From Harmonia axyridis (taxonomy: Eukaryota; Arthropoda; Insecta; Coleoptera; Coccinellidae), in contig NC_059503.1 of the NCBI RefSeq assembly GCF_914767665.1, positions 13,578,001 to 13,642,000 on the forward strand: a stretch of DNA of 64,000 nt. The letters run 5' to 3'. A program made the translations under genes and the position numbers. Position 1 is the stretch's first letter. Each line of letters opens with the position of its first letter. Below are positions 13,026 to 24,464 of the stretch, in pieces. Below the pieces are notes generated by a model. That model was not told the origin of the DNA, searched no databases, and was given only the letters and a program-made list of their open reading frames with translations.

Positions 13026-13200
13026 TAGAACAAATAATTAGTTTCTCGAAAACAGCCGACTTTAGAGCGTATGACCAAAAGTGAAGAAAAGATGTACTTT
13101 TTCCATTAGCGTAGAAGTTGGGGAGAAAACCCCCCACTACCCCCTTTAAAACTTTCCTCAATTAAGACTAAAAAAAAAAATTCAAGCAACATTTGTGTAT

Positions 13201-13474
13201 AGAAACTTAAGAATGTCGTGAATGAAAATGTTGAAAAGGGTGGGTCCTAGGACGGATCTTTGGTGAATACCGGTTCCTATGTTAAGTGGATCCTCGAGTG
13301 GGTCTGATAATGAGTTCAACTCTAATTTGCATTGTGTGAGGTAAGAGTTCATTAATTTGACAATTATTGTAGCAACTTCAATTTGATCATCTTATAGAAT
13401 AAAACTTCGACCCCCATTTTATCAAATACTTTTTCAATGTCCAAGTGTAACATAACAATGTGATTGGGTTTGTT
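13201..13474 (-). pseudogene. Non-LTR retrotransposon reverse transcriptase fragment
   Basis: Read on the minus strand the DNA gives HLDIEKVFDKM (reverse transcriptase motif A with its Asp). After a frame change it gives NSYLTQCKLEL and then GIHQRSVLGPTLFNIFIHDI, the conserved PQGSVLGP block of Jockey/R1-type retrotransposons. At least one frameshift or indel near 13370 breaks it. The catalytic YADD block that should follow is absent. It is a short dead fragment; the family cannot be fixed beyond non-LTR. Confidence 0.8.
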
Positions 13475-13489
13475 GAAATTTTTGATTAT

Positions 13490-16400
13490 CTAAATCCAAA
13501 TTCATTCATGTTTTTGGCTTTCAAACATGTTAACTGTTCAAAACAATTAAAATTATTTTAGGAAGATTTCAGGAAGGTGTAATGAATCAAATTTTAATAT
13601 CTCGAATACTGGAAGAAAACATTAACGCTCTTTAGATCAGTAATGAAGTTTTAGCCCATTAATTTTGATGGATAGAAACGTCTTACATCAACCTGAAAAC
13701 TACACCCCTGATATCTCGATACCTAATTTCGAAACACCTTTATATGCAAATTCAATCACTTCCCAATTCCCATTCACTGTTAACTGATCTCGCTATTGAC
13801 TTCTCTTTCTCTGTTTTAGTTGTCAAAAACTCATCTTCCAATTGTACTTCCGATCAACAAGCCATCACCTAAAGAAACGTGTACCCTACTAGGGATTATG
13901 GTCAAACCCCCTATTGTAGTCAAAGTTGTAAAATAGTAAAATTTTCAAAAGAGTACCTGCTGTTAGTTATATTGTAATGATTTAGTCTCGGTGAACAATA
14001 ATATTGACTTGAAAAAGTGTGAGAACTTGTTGTTGAAACGTCCCTCAAATGATAAAATTTAAATAAGGCTCAGGCTGATTGAAGTGAGGTGCAATCTATT
14101 CCAGATGTTCGAAGGTAAAATTTCGAGAATTCGGGGTTTTGGAAAAACCTGGGAATTCCCACGATTTTAAAAAGAAGACCGCACTTTCTAGGATATATTT
14201 TAGAATATTTTTGGCATTTCCAACATAACGGAAACACAACGGTTGTTTTGAAGAATGTGTTAGTTTGTTTTTGGAGAATACGTTTTTTGATCTGAAGTTA
14301 TATCAGTCTAATTCAATATTAATAATAAAAACATTTCGAAGCTTTCGTGGAACTGCTCGTGTAGTTTTATTGTAACCTTTAATGACAACAAAGAAAATAT
14401 AAGTAATATATTTTTCAATTAATGATTTAAGACCTATTATTTTACCAAATATAACTCAGGAACTACTACATCTACATAGCTGTAAATCATCTACAATGAC
14501 ATTACATAAATCTGCCGATTTCAAACAATGATTATTTTCTCCTTTTTCTCGTGATGATTGGAATTTTAAACAAACAGTGCAGTAAAGAAGTAGACAATAT
14601 ATAAGGAGTTAAAGAATAGAAAGAAAAAATTCAAATCTAATGAGGTAATGAGTTTTTCGTAGAAATTAATTTTACGGCTTTATCATTTTAACTTGACAGA
14701 TGATAGTTGTGCTCAGTTTGAAATTTTTTTCCTTGTGAACATAGGAACATGATACACCACCACACAAAGTGAGACAAGTAACTGCTTGGTTGAATGAAAA
14801 AATTCCCGAATTAATGGATAGGTCAATAAGGGTTTTTCTAAACGAATCGAAGCACATAATATCATAGATCTTGTAGAACACCCTGTATATGCATACAAAA
14901 TCTCAACTTGATTGGATCTATCATGACGGAAATATTGGATATCTATCAAAATTTGTTTCAGAGTTTCAGAACTTGTAGAACACTCTGTATACAAATTTAA
15001 ATTACAATTGTGAATGTTTTAGTGTTTATGTTATGAAAATAAATTACTTAATAACTGATAGATATAATTGCAAAAATTATCATTGAAGAACTTTGATTTC
15101 GCCATAAACTATATAATTAAATTGAAACTAGACTTTATTTCAACAGATTTTGGAAATTAAAGTTTTGTTTTTATTTCAGTGGATAATAAATTTTCATCAA
15201 GTAGGGACCGAATCCATAAAAAATATATATATCTAATTGAGATGCGCAAGTACAAGAAGTCATAATGTTAGAAATAGATGGCATGTATGACCTTTATCTA
15301 AACAAGAATATATCATGAACATCAATAAAATGGAAGTATAAATTTGGTATAATTTATCACTTTTTGTTGTAATATATTTTCCAGTTAGTTTCTAAAATTC
15401 ACTGACACGACAAATATTAGTTGAGTTCTAGTTTTTGCCGACTGCCGACAAAAGAAATAATAAAAATAACTTTAAAAAACCCAAAAAAGGGAACAATTCG
15501 AAAAAACTAATGAGCTTTTTATAACCATGCTCATCAGTCCTAAAGCAACATTTGTACAAAAATGCCATAGATTACAGATACCCGTTTACTGCGAAAATTT
15601 ACACGTGTTGCCCGGCTTTTAAATGAAATATATTTTTGAGCACTCGCCCCCCGAACGGAAAGCCATAAAATATTAAATTGTCATAGAAGGTCCGGATCTC
15701 TTATTTTGTAGGTATATCTGATTAAAATTTCGTTTCATAATCTTTTCAGAACTACTTATTCGATCCTGATTCTGTTATTGGAGATCAAATGACAATTCAA
15801 GATTCATTTGGATTATATCATAAAAACCAGAGAAAATACAAGAAGAATATTAAAAATAACTCCATATATCGAAGATCCGATCCATTCATGGTTATTTGGA
15901 ACAATTAGAACGTCAATGTATAAAAATTCTAACGAAGTATTGTGTAGACTGCTCCATCAGAAGCAAATTCAAAGGAGAACATGAAAACCTAATATTTCCG
16001 TAATTCCAGATCTGAACGTTTTTTTGCGCATATATCTAGATGGATAATAACAATTGCAATCTACCTAAAACCAATTATTCTCATGAAATAATCTGTAAAA
16101 TTACAAACATTCTTATTCCAGAATAATCGAATAGTTCTCTTAATTTTTTCATTTCGAGAAATTGGCCAATGTTGAAGATCATAATTTGAATAGTCTATGA
16201 CCTTTCAGACCCGTTAAAATGAACGAGACTATAAAATTACGCTTCTGGAGCACGTTTAACAGATTACAATCCGTTAAATCACCATCAGCTGTTTACAGTT
16301 CTAAATAAATTATTTTTGTCCACCTTTTATGTACATTGTTTCTCGTATTTATGATCGCTTTAATACACATGACGAATTAGAGCTACTGCCGTGGCAACAG

Positions 16401-17195
16401 CTGATATGACTAATTTTTCCTTCGGGAGAACTAAATATAAATATTTTCTTTTGATAATTCAATAATGATTTTTTTTTGAACTATTTATTTCTCAACCAAT
16501 TTTTGAACAAAATGCAAAAAATTACATTACATTAACAGCTACTTCAAGAGAGTTTTTGAGCGCTTGTTTCCGAACAAAGCGCTATATACCTATACGTCAT
16601 ATAATTTCATTATATTTCTTTAGGATTTTCGCCCGAGGAATCGAATAGGCCCATCAGATTTTGGACCCAGAGGAGCCTTATACGAGATATGAGGCCCAAC
16701 TTTGAAATTCCAAATGCAAACCAATCATTTTTATTGCAAATTCGGATTCAGCGGGAGATTTCACATCCGAATTGGTTGAAACCAAAATTTTTCGTCCATT
16801 TTTGGGCCCTATGCAGCGTTTTTTGTTCAAAAATCCAGGGCGTTCGTTCAGATCAGGATGCAAAAATTCATATTATATCACCCTGAGCGTACACCCTACC
16901 AAATGTAGGTTTTTGGGACAACTTTTAGTATGTCAAAATACGAGTTTATACGACCTTCTAGCTAGTTATTTCAAATTCCTAGTTTGTTACCTAATTTTGA
17001 CTAAGATGACTGGACTATGATTTCGATGGTTCTGGAACCTATGTAATTTGAACTTCGTTATGTTTATTCAAGGATGTAAAATCAACGAATCTAGTAAAAA
17101 CAGTCATAAGAAATCCCAATCGATCAACTTCCCAAAAAAATCCTCAACCAAACCAAACAAAACCGCAAGAATTGAGTTCTAGTCATAGATTAATA
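13490..17195. other. AT-rich noncoding DNA with minor repeats
   Basis: No gene seen. Two related runs ending in CTTGTAGAACACYCTGTATA occur near 14,870 and 14,975, a diverged tandem pair of about 105 bp. A GC-richer patch at 16,630-16,880 holds short overlapping open frames on both strands without recognisable domains. Confidence 0.4.
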
Positions 17196-17772
17196 AACAT
17201 AGATGGAGGAAGTATACGCAATTTTTACATGCCTCCAACATAGTTAGATTACGTTTTCGGATTTTTGTATATTTTCAAATCTACAATTTTACTATATCAT
17301 TATGAATGTATATTAGATATATGGAATGAAAAATATTTATTTGAGTGATTCCCGATTAAATATGCAAATCTGAATATTTGGAATCCGATATTTTTTCTAA
17401 TTGTCGAATTTATAACGAACAGAATATTTATTATTTTCTGTATCTACCTGCTGAAATCCAAGGTTTGGAAACTTTTGCTCTCCTAGTGTCATCGGTTGTT
17501 TCACGTCGTTTGGCGCGCTTGAAGTTTGTTTTCTGATATAATTAGGTATTTATTTCAACATATATTGAGTTAATATGAAACGTTGATTCACTATGAGACA
17601 TTAGAAGTGTTTTCTTTTTGGAGAAACCCACGAATTGAGTGAAATATCGTATTCGTATATTTTCTCATTTCCGCGCCCCTTATGTCAAATTTGATAGTTA
17701 ATGTTGCGGACAAAATTGGCTTTCTGAAAATGACGTTTGCTCCCTCTATCTATGTTTATTACTCTGAGGTAT
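17196..17772 (+). mobile_element. MITE family A, copy 2 (full length)
   Basis: Same internal landmarks as copy 1 (TCTACCTGCTGAAATCCAAG, ATTGAGTGAAATATCGTATT). Left terminus ATTAATAAACATAGATGGAG; right terminus CTCTATCTATGTTTATTACT. Several small indels separate it from the other copies. Confidence 0.8.
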
Positions 17773-17999
17773 TAGGCTCTAGCCTAATAATAACAATATC
17801 TCAAAATCCGAGTTTGATACCTAATTTTGACTAATATGACCGGACTATGATTTCAATGGTTCTAGAACCTATGTAATTTGAACTTCGTCATGTTCATCCA
17901 AGGATGTAAAATCAGCGAATTTAGTTAAAACAATGATGAGAAATACTAATCGACCAACTTTTTTTTAATATCCCCAACAAGATCAAACAAAACCGCAAG

Positions 18000-18640
18000 A
18001 ATTGAATCTTAGTGAACCAGAAAACTCAGAAAATCGTCTCAACGTGATATCAAAGGCCCCATTCAACTCAAAATCTCCTCTATAACGATGATAAATCACC
18101 CCAACTTCCCATTTGTTCTAATAAAGGACCTAATCGGTTTAATCCTTCGAAGTGTTACTCTGACACATATTCCTGCATCCTTCCTACCCATTGATATCCT
18201 CACGCCCTCACACGACAGCAAAAAACTCAGCTTCCGTCCTATTTTCCCTATCCAGAGTGCGCATGCCACGTTTATATTGCTTTTACGTGACATCACAAGG
18301 AATAACAAACATTCCTTTTCACCCCTTGGGTATTACACTACGTATTTGTAAGTGACACCGAGCCGATACGAATTGTCTTGGTGGGCCTTGGGCACCTGTT
18401 GAGGTGAAATTATACGGTAATAAAGGTACTTGCGTGGGAAAAAAGTGAGGAAGAAAATTTTGGTCCATACCGTGGGAATCTTCGTGGGGAAGATAAGGGT
18501 TATTGTCGCTTTTTGGACTTGTCGCCACTTGCAATGTCCGGTTGTAAGATAAAGGACAGTCATAATTAGTTTATTGCGTCTAGGAAACCTGATTTTACTA
18601 TGCGAATTCGAGTAAAATACCTGCATGTTTCTGAAGGAAA
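18000..18640. other. GC-richer, low-repeat block
   Basis: Overlapping open frames of 70-97 codons exist on both strands (for example 18088-18351 plus and 18626-18333 minus), none with a known domain. The block appears once in the window. Conserved noncoding DNA or a cryptic exon are both possible. Confidence 0.2.
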
Positions 18641-18871
18641 TTTGTTTTTTATGAGGGGTGTAGTCCCTTTGAAGTACGCCGCAGAATGCTGCAGATTGCG
18701 CAAATTTGGTTACCTTTAAAAGAACAATAGGCCAGATGGTAGTATGTAAGAATCTAACGGATAATGATCTTAAAGACAGGAAAGAATTGTAGAAAATTAC
18801 CCCATTTCAATTCAAAAATTGAGATTAATAATATTTTCTATAAAAAAAAATAAAAAACACAGCAATCAGCC

Positions 18872-19285
18872 ATGTTATTTGAAACAACAATCAGAACGAA
18901 GTACGTCATTTTTAAGTGTAATATTTTATTATATGTCCATGATATAACTGTGCCTTTTGTCGCTTTGAAATTTTGTTGTTATGACTGCTTGGATTTCGAT
19001 AGATTTTTACAGTATTATTTGTTGTTCGTCGTTTACTTTTGGTTTAGTCATAGTGAATCAGAATTCAGTGTTTTTATGGACACTCTTAATTTCATGATGA
19101 GCGCCATGTCACTTATAAGCGTTTTCGAGGTAGATTCAATAATAATCATCTATAACTTATTGTATCAGATTAGATCCTTTAGACTTATATGGCTACAACA
19201 ACATGAAGATGCAACAATTCGCTACTTGCTGAAGCTATACAAGAGGTTGTTGGAGAATATAAAAACTCTAAATGGGCTGAAAATC
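18872..19285 (+). CDS. Possible gustatory receptor exon (7-transmembrane chemoreceptor)
   Basis: An open frame from ATG 18872 codes about 138 residues rich in hydrophobic stretches. Examples are ILLYVHDITVPFVAL, FLQYYLLFVVYFWF and VDSIIIIYNLLYQI. These are followed by a charged segment ending LLKLYKRLLENIKTLN. This layout resembles the middle of insect gustatory receptors, where a membrane segment is followed by a cytoplasmic loop carrying a conserved L-x-x-L-x-x-x-L stretch. A donor (TCA|GTAAGA) follows at 19286. The expected last exons with the family's C-terminal TYhhhhhQF motif were not found downstream, so this may be a fragment or a pseudogene. Evidence is shape plus weak similarity only. 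Confidence 0.35.
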
Positions 19286-19477
19286 AGTAAGAGTTCAATT
19301 TTTCCCAATGCTTATTACTAATACCAATAATCACTTTTTTATGACTTTATCTATAATTACTTTCATTCCGTTTCAAACAATTTTTTTAGTGACAGTAAAT
19401 CGAAATAATTTTCATAATTAATGTAACTAGTATTATTAGGTACTGATCTTGACTACGACTTTTCAACTGTAAAATTG

Positions 19478-20070
19478 TTCGGCTAATTTGGGATCGTCCA
19501 TTCTGACACCGCTCACCTATTTTTCGTAGACCCCACAGATTCGAGGAAATTTGAACCCGAAATTTAAAAAAAAATTGGATCTCTATACAATAATCGTTAT
19601 ATCCCCTAAAATATTAGTCTCAGGCTCCTCAAATAAAAACGTTTTTCAGAGATCGAGCTCTGATCTAAAACATAGTGAGGTTTCGAGTCCGTATCTTGCG
19701 TCCAAGAGGAGTGACAGCTTCGAGAAAATTGGCGAATTTTGTTTTGAAAATTTCAGGTTATTACCCATAATTCATAAAATAATGGTCTAATAACCCAACT
19801 GCAAGCATTTTCGTGATCTACGTAATTGAATCAATTAATAAAAGGTACAATATTGCGATGAAGGAACTTTTACTTTTTTTTCAATTTTCTAAGGTACGGA
19901 AAATTCTACATAAATTTTTCGACAAAAAATTTTCGGGTGAGTTCAATCTTCGGCTAATTAGGGATCGTTAATTCTGAAACCACTCACCAATTTTCCGTAA
20001 ACCTCACAGTTTTGAGGAAATTTGAACTCGAAATTTGGGGAAAAAAACAGTAAAAATTGAATCTCTATCC
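19478..20070 (+). repeat. Direct repeat pair, ~110 bp, 474 bp apart
   Basis: The run CGGCTAATTTGGGATCGTCC at about 19,480 recurs in altered form (CGGCTAATTAGGGATCGTTA) near 19,952. In both places it is followed by a matching stretch containing GAGGAAATTTGAAC. The copies are diverged. The unit may be a fragment of a larger dispersed repeat. Confidence 0.6.
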
Positions 20071-21959
20071 TACAGTTGTTTCATTTTTTTTTATGGAATA
20101 GAAAGCAAATAATTTGTCATTGCTGTCAAAGCTTCATGTTTTTTTTCAATAAAAAAACAGGGTATTCCATAAGAAGAAACATATGTGTGGTCGTTTGTAC
20201 TTTTTTGGTATTTTGTTTATTTCCAAACAATTCTAGAATGTAAGCTCTAATGGAGTCTAATGATACTGTGTCAAAAATAAATTAGAAAATTTCAACGATT
20301 AACAAAATGAGAAAATCAGCAACTAGATATATGTATTTCAAAATGATTTCAAAAACTTGAAATTTCATTATTTGATTTGAAAAAAAATATTTAATCTTCA
20401 CACAATGCGTTGAAGAACTGAATAAGAATATTTATATTGTGTTAAACTCAAACACAATAATTCACTATAAGTCATAACAATTCAAACACCCACTCATAAT
20501 AAATATCAATAATAATAGTATGGTGAAAAAAAAAAAGTAGTCTCCTCTTAATCGGCCTCTGCATTTAGAGAATCGTAAATTCAGCAATTTCAGCTTCAAA
20601 AACTTGAAGTAAACATTCTCATCGTATATTGAACCGAAATATACAAAACTTATTGCTTGATAGGCGCTATACTCATGAAATTTTATGTATTCACAAAATG
20701 AAACTATGTATATATTTGCGATAATAATTTCCCGATAAAAAAATATTGAATTGAAATATTGAAAAATTGAATATCGACTAGTTTATTTCATGCCGAATAA
20801 GAATACATGAATTATCTTCTTTTGTTTTCTGGTACCATATATATCGTTCAATTCACTTAATGTGAACCTTTGACAGATGAAGAATAACAATATAATTGCT
20901 CTAATATATTTGTTTCATTGAATAACGTATAAGTGATATAATATTCAGAGAATATTACAAAAACGAAAGATATATCATGTTTATTTCAAGAACTACACAG
21001 AAAATAGGTTTGGTAGATGCAATTTTTTTCAGAGAAATTAATTTCTTCCTTAAAAAAGTGAGTCAATTCAAACTTTTAAAGATATATATGAAGACGAAGG
21101 AACAAAAAACAAACACATATATAGAGATACTCTATATTAATTTCCGAAATTAATATGGAAATTATACATGTTTTACTGAAAACTTTCTCAGCTCATTGAA
21201 ATAGAAGTGGTTCAAGTATGCCCAAAAGTAGAAGAACTTTTTTACTGTTTTGTAATATTCTGAACCCAAATTATTATCAATGAGTACAATATAGTTACAT
21301 TAAATAAACCTTTCTTCTTTCTTCTCAAAAATCTTGGATTGGATTGGAAAAAAATAATAACTTCTACCTTGGAGCTTCTGCTTAATCTGAATCCTCTGAC
21401 GCTTCATATTCTCTTCCACAGTCTTGAAACCAATCAAGAAAAAACAAAAATCCACGGCACTACCGTCCGAATATTATCAAGAAACATGCAGTCCAGTTTT
21501 TCAAACCAACACCATACACAACGTTGCTCACTCTGTTGAAATGGAAACTTTCGACATCAAAAAGACGAATAAAGTTGAAGAAGTTCTCATGGCTAGCAGA
21601 ACTGCTGACTCTGCTGTTTTGCAAAAGGCCTTGCCTTTGTTTTAACATTGTGGACAGTGTTTATAAAATAATTAGCTAGACAGGCGTGCTGTAGAACTCG
21701 TATGACTAATCAAGAATATTATGTTATTGTTTTGAGATTGAAGTTGAGGGTAAGAACTTTGTGTACATGAGCACATGGCCCTGGACATTGGTAAATGGTA
21801 AGACTGCGAAGTGTTTTTCGCTAGTTATGTCTAGAAAATATTTCACAATTTTCATTGAAAAACTGATTCAATATTTATTCGTCGTGATGAGAAACATTGT
21901 TATTATATTTTTTTTTCGTGTCTCCTTTGGTATAAATGGAATAACATCGCTAAAAAACT
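20071..21959. other. AT-rich DNA with one unassigned open frame
   Basis: Mostly low-complexity AT-rich sequence. A 73-codon frame at 21424-21645 (plus) is less biased in composition but matches no family that I can name and does not start with a supported initiation context. Confidence 0.3.
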
Positions 21960-21967
21960 GAAAACAT

Positions 21968-22190
21968 TTGGTGAATACAATAGAACTTCTTCCCAAGCTG
22001 CAAATTGAATTAAAAACAAAATTTGGTGATGAAATTATCTCAAGAAATGGTCCAGATAGTTATTCTTCCAGGGCGTGTCATTCACCACCTTATGATTCTT
22101 TTCTTTGGGAATATGTTATTATAAGTCACAAGTTTATGCTGATAACCCAAAAAGAACTGAGAAAAAATAAACATGAAATTATGTGAATAA
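21968..22190 (+). pseudogene. Diverged mariner-like transposase C-terminal fragment
   Basis: The frame reads KTKFGDEIISRNGPDSYSSR and continues to PPYDSFLWEYV. This aligns with the mariner segment that normally runs from the DLL block to the third catalytic Asp (P-x-D-Y-F-L-W-G-Y). The copy is more diverged than the adjacent mariner at 22,270 and lacks both termini. Confidence 0.65.
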
Positions 22191-22823
22191 GTAATGAAAA
22201 ATTGAGTTGACAGAATGCAGTAGGTACGCAGAAGTCGTGTTGGTCATTTGAATAAGATGATTTTCTATATAACGGGTGTTTTTTCGAGGTATATAACTTT
22301 ATGTTGGCATTACTGTTCAAGATGGCGACCGATTTAACAGCTGTCAAGTGATTTATTCTCAGTTTGGTTTGGCAATTATTCATGAATAGACTCAAGCCTG
22401 AACAACGCTTGTAAATAGTGCAATTTTATTTCGAAAATAATGGTTCTGTGCGGAATACGTATCGCGCACTACGTCCATTTTATTTTGTTTAGCGATGAAG
22501 CGCACTTCTGGTTGAATGGCTACGTCAACAAACAAAACTGCCACATTTGGAGTGAAGCTAATCCTCAAGTGTATGTCGAAACACCGTTACATCCAGAAAA
22601 ACTGACTGTTTGATGCGCTTTATGGGCTGGTGGAATCATTGGTCCGTACTTCTTCAAAAACGATGAGGGCCAGAACGTTACAGTCAATGGTTAACGGTAT
22701 AGAGCCATGATTACTAACTTTTTCATTCCTGAATTGAACAACCATGATGTCCAGGAGCTGTGGTTCCAACAAGACGGCGCAACATGTCACACAGCTCGTG
22801 CCACAATCGATTTATTGAGACTG

Positions 22824-24088
22824 TAGAGATGAGCGATATTTCACGAACTGTGATTTAATCACTGATATCAGACTGTCACAGGTAGTCACGGTTCCGAAAA
22901 ACGAATACAGAGCGTGACGGGATCACTGTTCGAACATTTCACAGATATTTTCAGGGTTTATCAACGTCCGTGCAATCGTAAATTATGAAGCCAGCCTGCC
23001 AGCCTGATGTTTTTATTGCTTCGGAACCTTTGTCGGCAGTTACTACTGATGCACTCTAGCCACATAAGTTCCGTGCGGACGATTGTTTTCGAAAGCCGGA
23101 CAATTAACAGAACGTCCAAGCAGGCTAACTAATAAAAAAACTCAAATGATTCTCTTGGTGGAGAATGAATAGGAATAATTGTATTTTTCTCTCGAAAAAT
23201 TCATCAAATATAGTTGGGAAATTCGATTATTTAGGGACTGTTTTAACTACCCATTTCTGAGTTTTTTGTTGTGAAATTTTTAATTTTTCTCTCATTTTTT
23301 GTTACAGTATTAGCCCCTTAACTATTTCGATATATACAATTATAAAATGAGTGTATTTTGTTTGGAGGTTGATTACTCATCATTATTATTAAATAAATAA
23401 ACGTCTGAATATATGCATATGGCTAATTATTTATTATTCGATGTCCTAAAAATCATACCTTTTCATTTAGAGATTTCACAATTCTTTGATTAGCTCAGAA
23501 ATTAATAGAAAATATCAGATATATTTAGGAAATTTAATTTTTCAATAACTGGTTTTACTATATTTTGTACATTTCTGATTGTTACTTTTTCTGTTTTTCT
23601 CTTATTTTATTTGATGCAGTATCAGCCATTCAATATTATCAATATATATTCACATGTGAATTATTGTATTTGTAGGTATTATTTATTTTTCGATGTCCAA
23701 AATTATTCATATCCATATTCCACAAATCTGTTACCTCTAAAGAATTAACAGAAAGACAAAAGAGCTGAGGTTTGGGTGATTCATACAAATAATAATAACA
23801 AGCACGGTCCGTGCTCAGCGTTGTGAAACGTGTACGTTCCTGTTCCTTTATGATATCAGTGAAATTAAAGCGTGATCACCGTTTAGGTATCGGATTCGGT
23901 TAGCGAACGTTCCGTACAGCACTGGTAGTGGGGTGACCCCACTCCCAGTGCTGCGGAACGGGGAACGGACTCTAACCGAATACGATACCTAAACGGTGAT
24001 CACCGTCACGCTTTAATTTCACTGATATCATAAAGGAACAGGAACGTTTCACAACGTGATCTAGAAATCACGGTATCGCTCATCTCTA
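22824..24088. mobile_element. hAT-like nonautonomous element inserted in the mariner
   Basis: Termini are TAGAGATGAGCGATA and its exact inverse TATCGCTCATCTCTA, which fit the hAT terminal pattern. The flanks repeat ATTGAGAC (22814-22821) and ATTGAGAG (24089-24096), a near-perfect 8-bp duplication of the mariner codons it split, with a few extra bases at the left junction. The interior is noncoding and includes a roughly 310-bp diverged direct duplication (about 23,270-23,510 and 23,580-23,760). Confidence 0.85.
23818..24056. repeat. Long palindrome at the right end of the hAT-like element
   Basis: Arms of about 119 bp meet at GGGGTGACCCC near 23,935 with almost no spacer. Each arm holds GTGATCACCGTTTAGGTATC and the ATGATATCAGTGAAATTAAA block or their inverses. 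A few mismatches and one small indel separate the arms. Confidence 0.9.
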
Positions 24089-24464
24089 ATTGAGAGACAC
24101 GTTTTGGACCTGTGAATTGGCCTCCAAGATCTTGTGATTTAACACCGCTAGACTACTTTCTGTGGGGCTATGTAAAGTCATTGGTCTATGCGGATAAGCC
24201 ACAAACCCTTGACCATTTGGAAGACAGTATTCGCCGTGTTATTGCCGATATACGGCCACAAATGTTGGAAAAAGTCATCGAAAATTGGACGTCCAGATTG
24301 GATACATCCGTGATACAGCCGTGGCGGTCATATGCCAGAAATCATATTTAAAATGTAATGCCCCAAATTATCTTGCGGATAAATGAAATTCATGTCAATC
24401 GAATAATCCATCGTTGTTTTATTGCAATTTAAAGTTCTATAGCTTTGAAAAAAAACACCCTTTA

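Larger units (their letters stand above)
22270..24464 (+). pseudogene. Mariner-family element, internally deleted and interrupted
   Basis: The left terminus (ACGGGTGTTTTTTCGAGG) and right terminus (inverse of AAAGGGTGTTTTTTTT) are flanked by TA. The transposase begins MNRLKPEQRL, then stop, then IVQFYFENNGSVRNTYRALRP. A deletion of about 115 codons removes the helix-turn-helix region. It resumes at FSDEAHFWLNGYV (first Asp) and FQQDGATCHTARATIDLL (second Asp). A 1.27-kb hAT-like element then interrupts it. It resumes again at 24,108 with GPVNWPPRSCDLTPLDYFLW (third Asp) and finishes near 24351. Stops replace a Gln near 22410 (tta/taa region), a Trp near 22612 and a residue near 22693. Eight or so codons are missing just after the insertion. 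Dead copy of a widespread insect mariner lineage. Confidence 0.9.

Noticed and set aside
14672..14994. Two related minus-strand frames as tandem genes
   Set aside because: They arise from a ~105-bp diverged duplication and show no domain.
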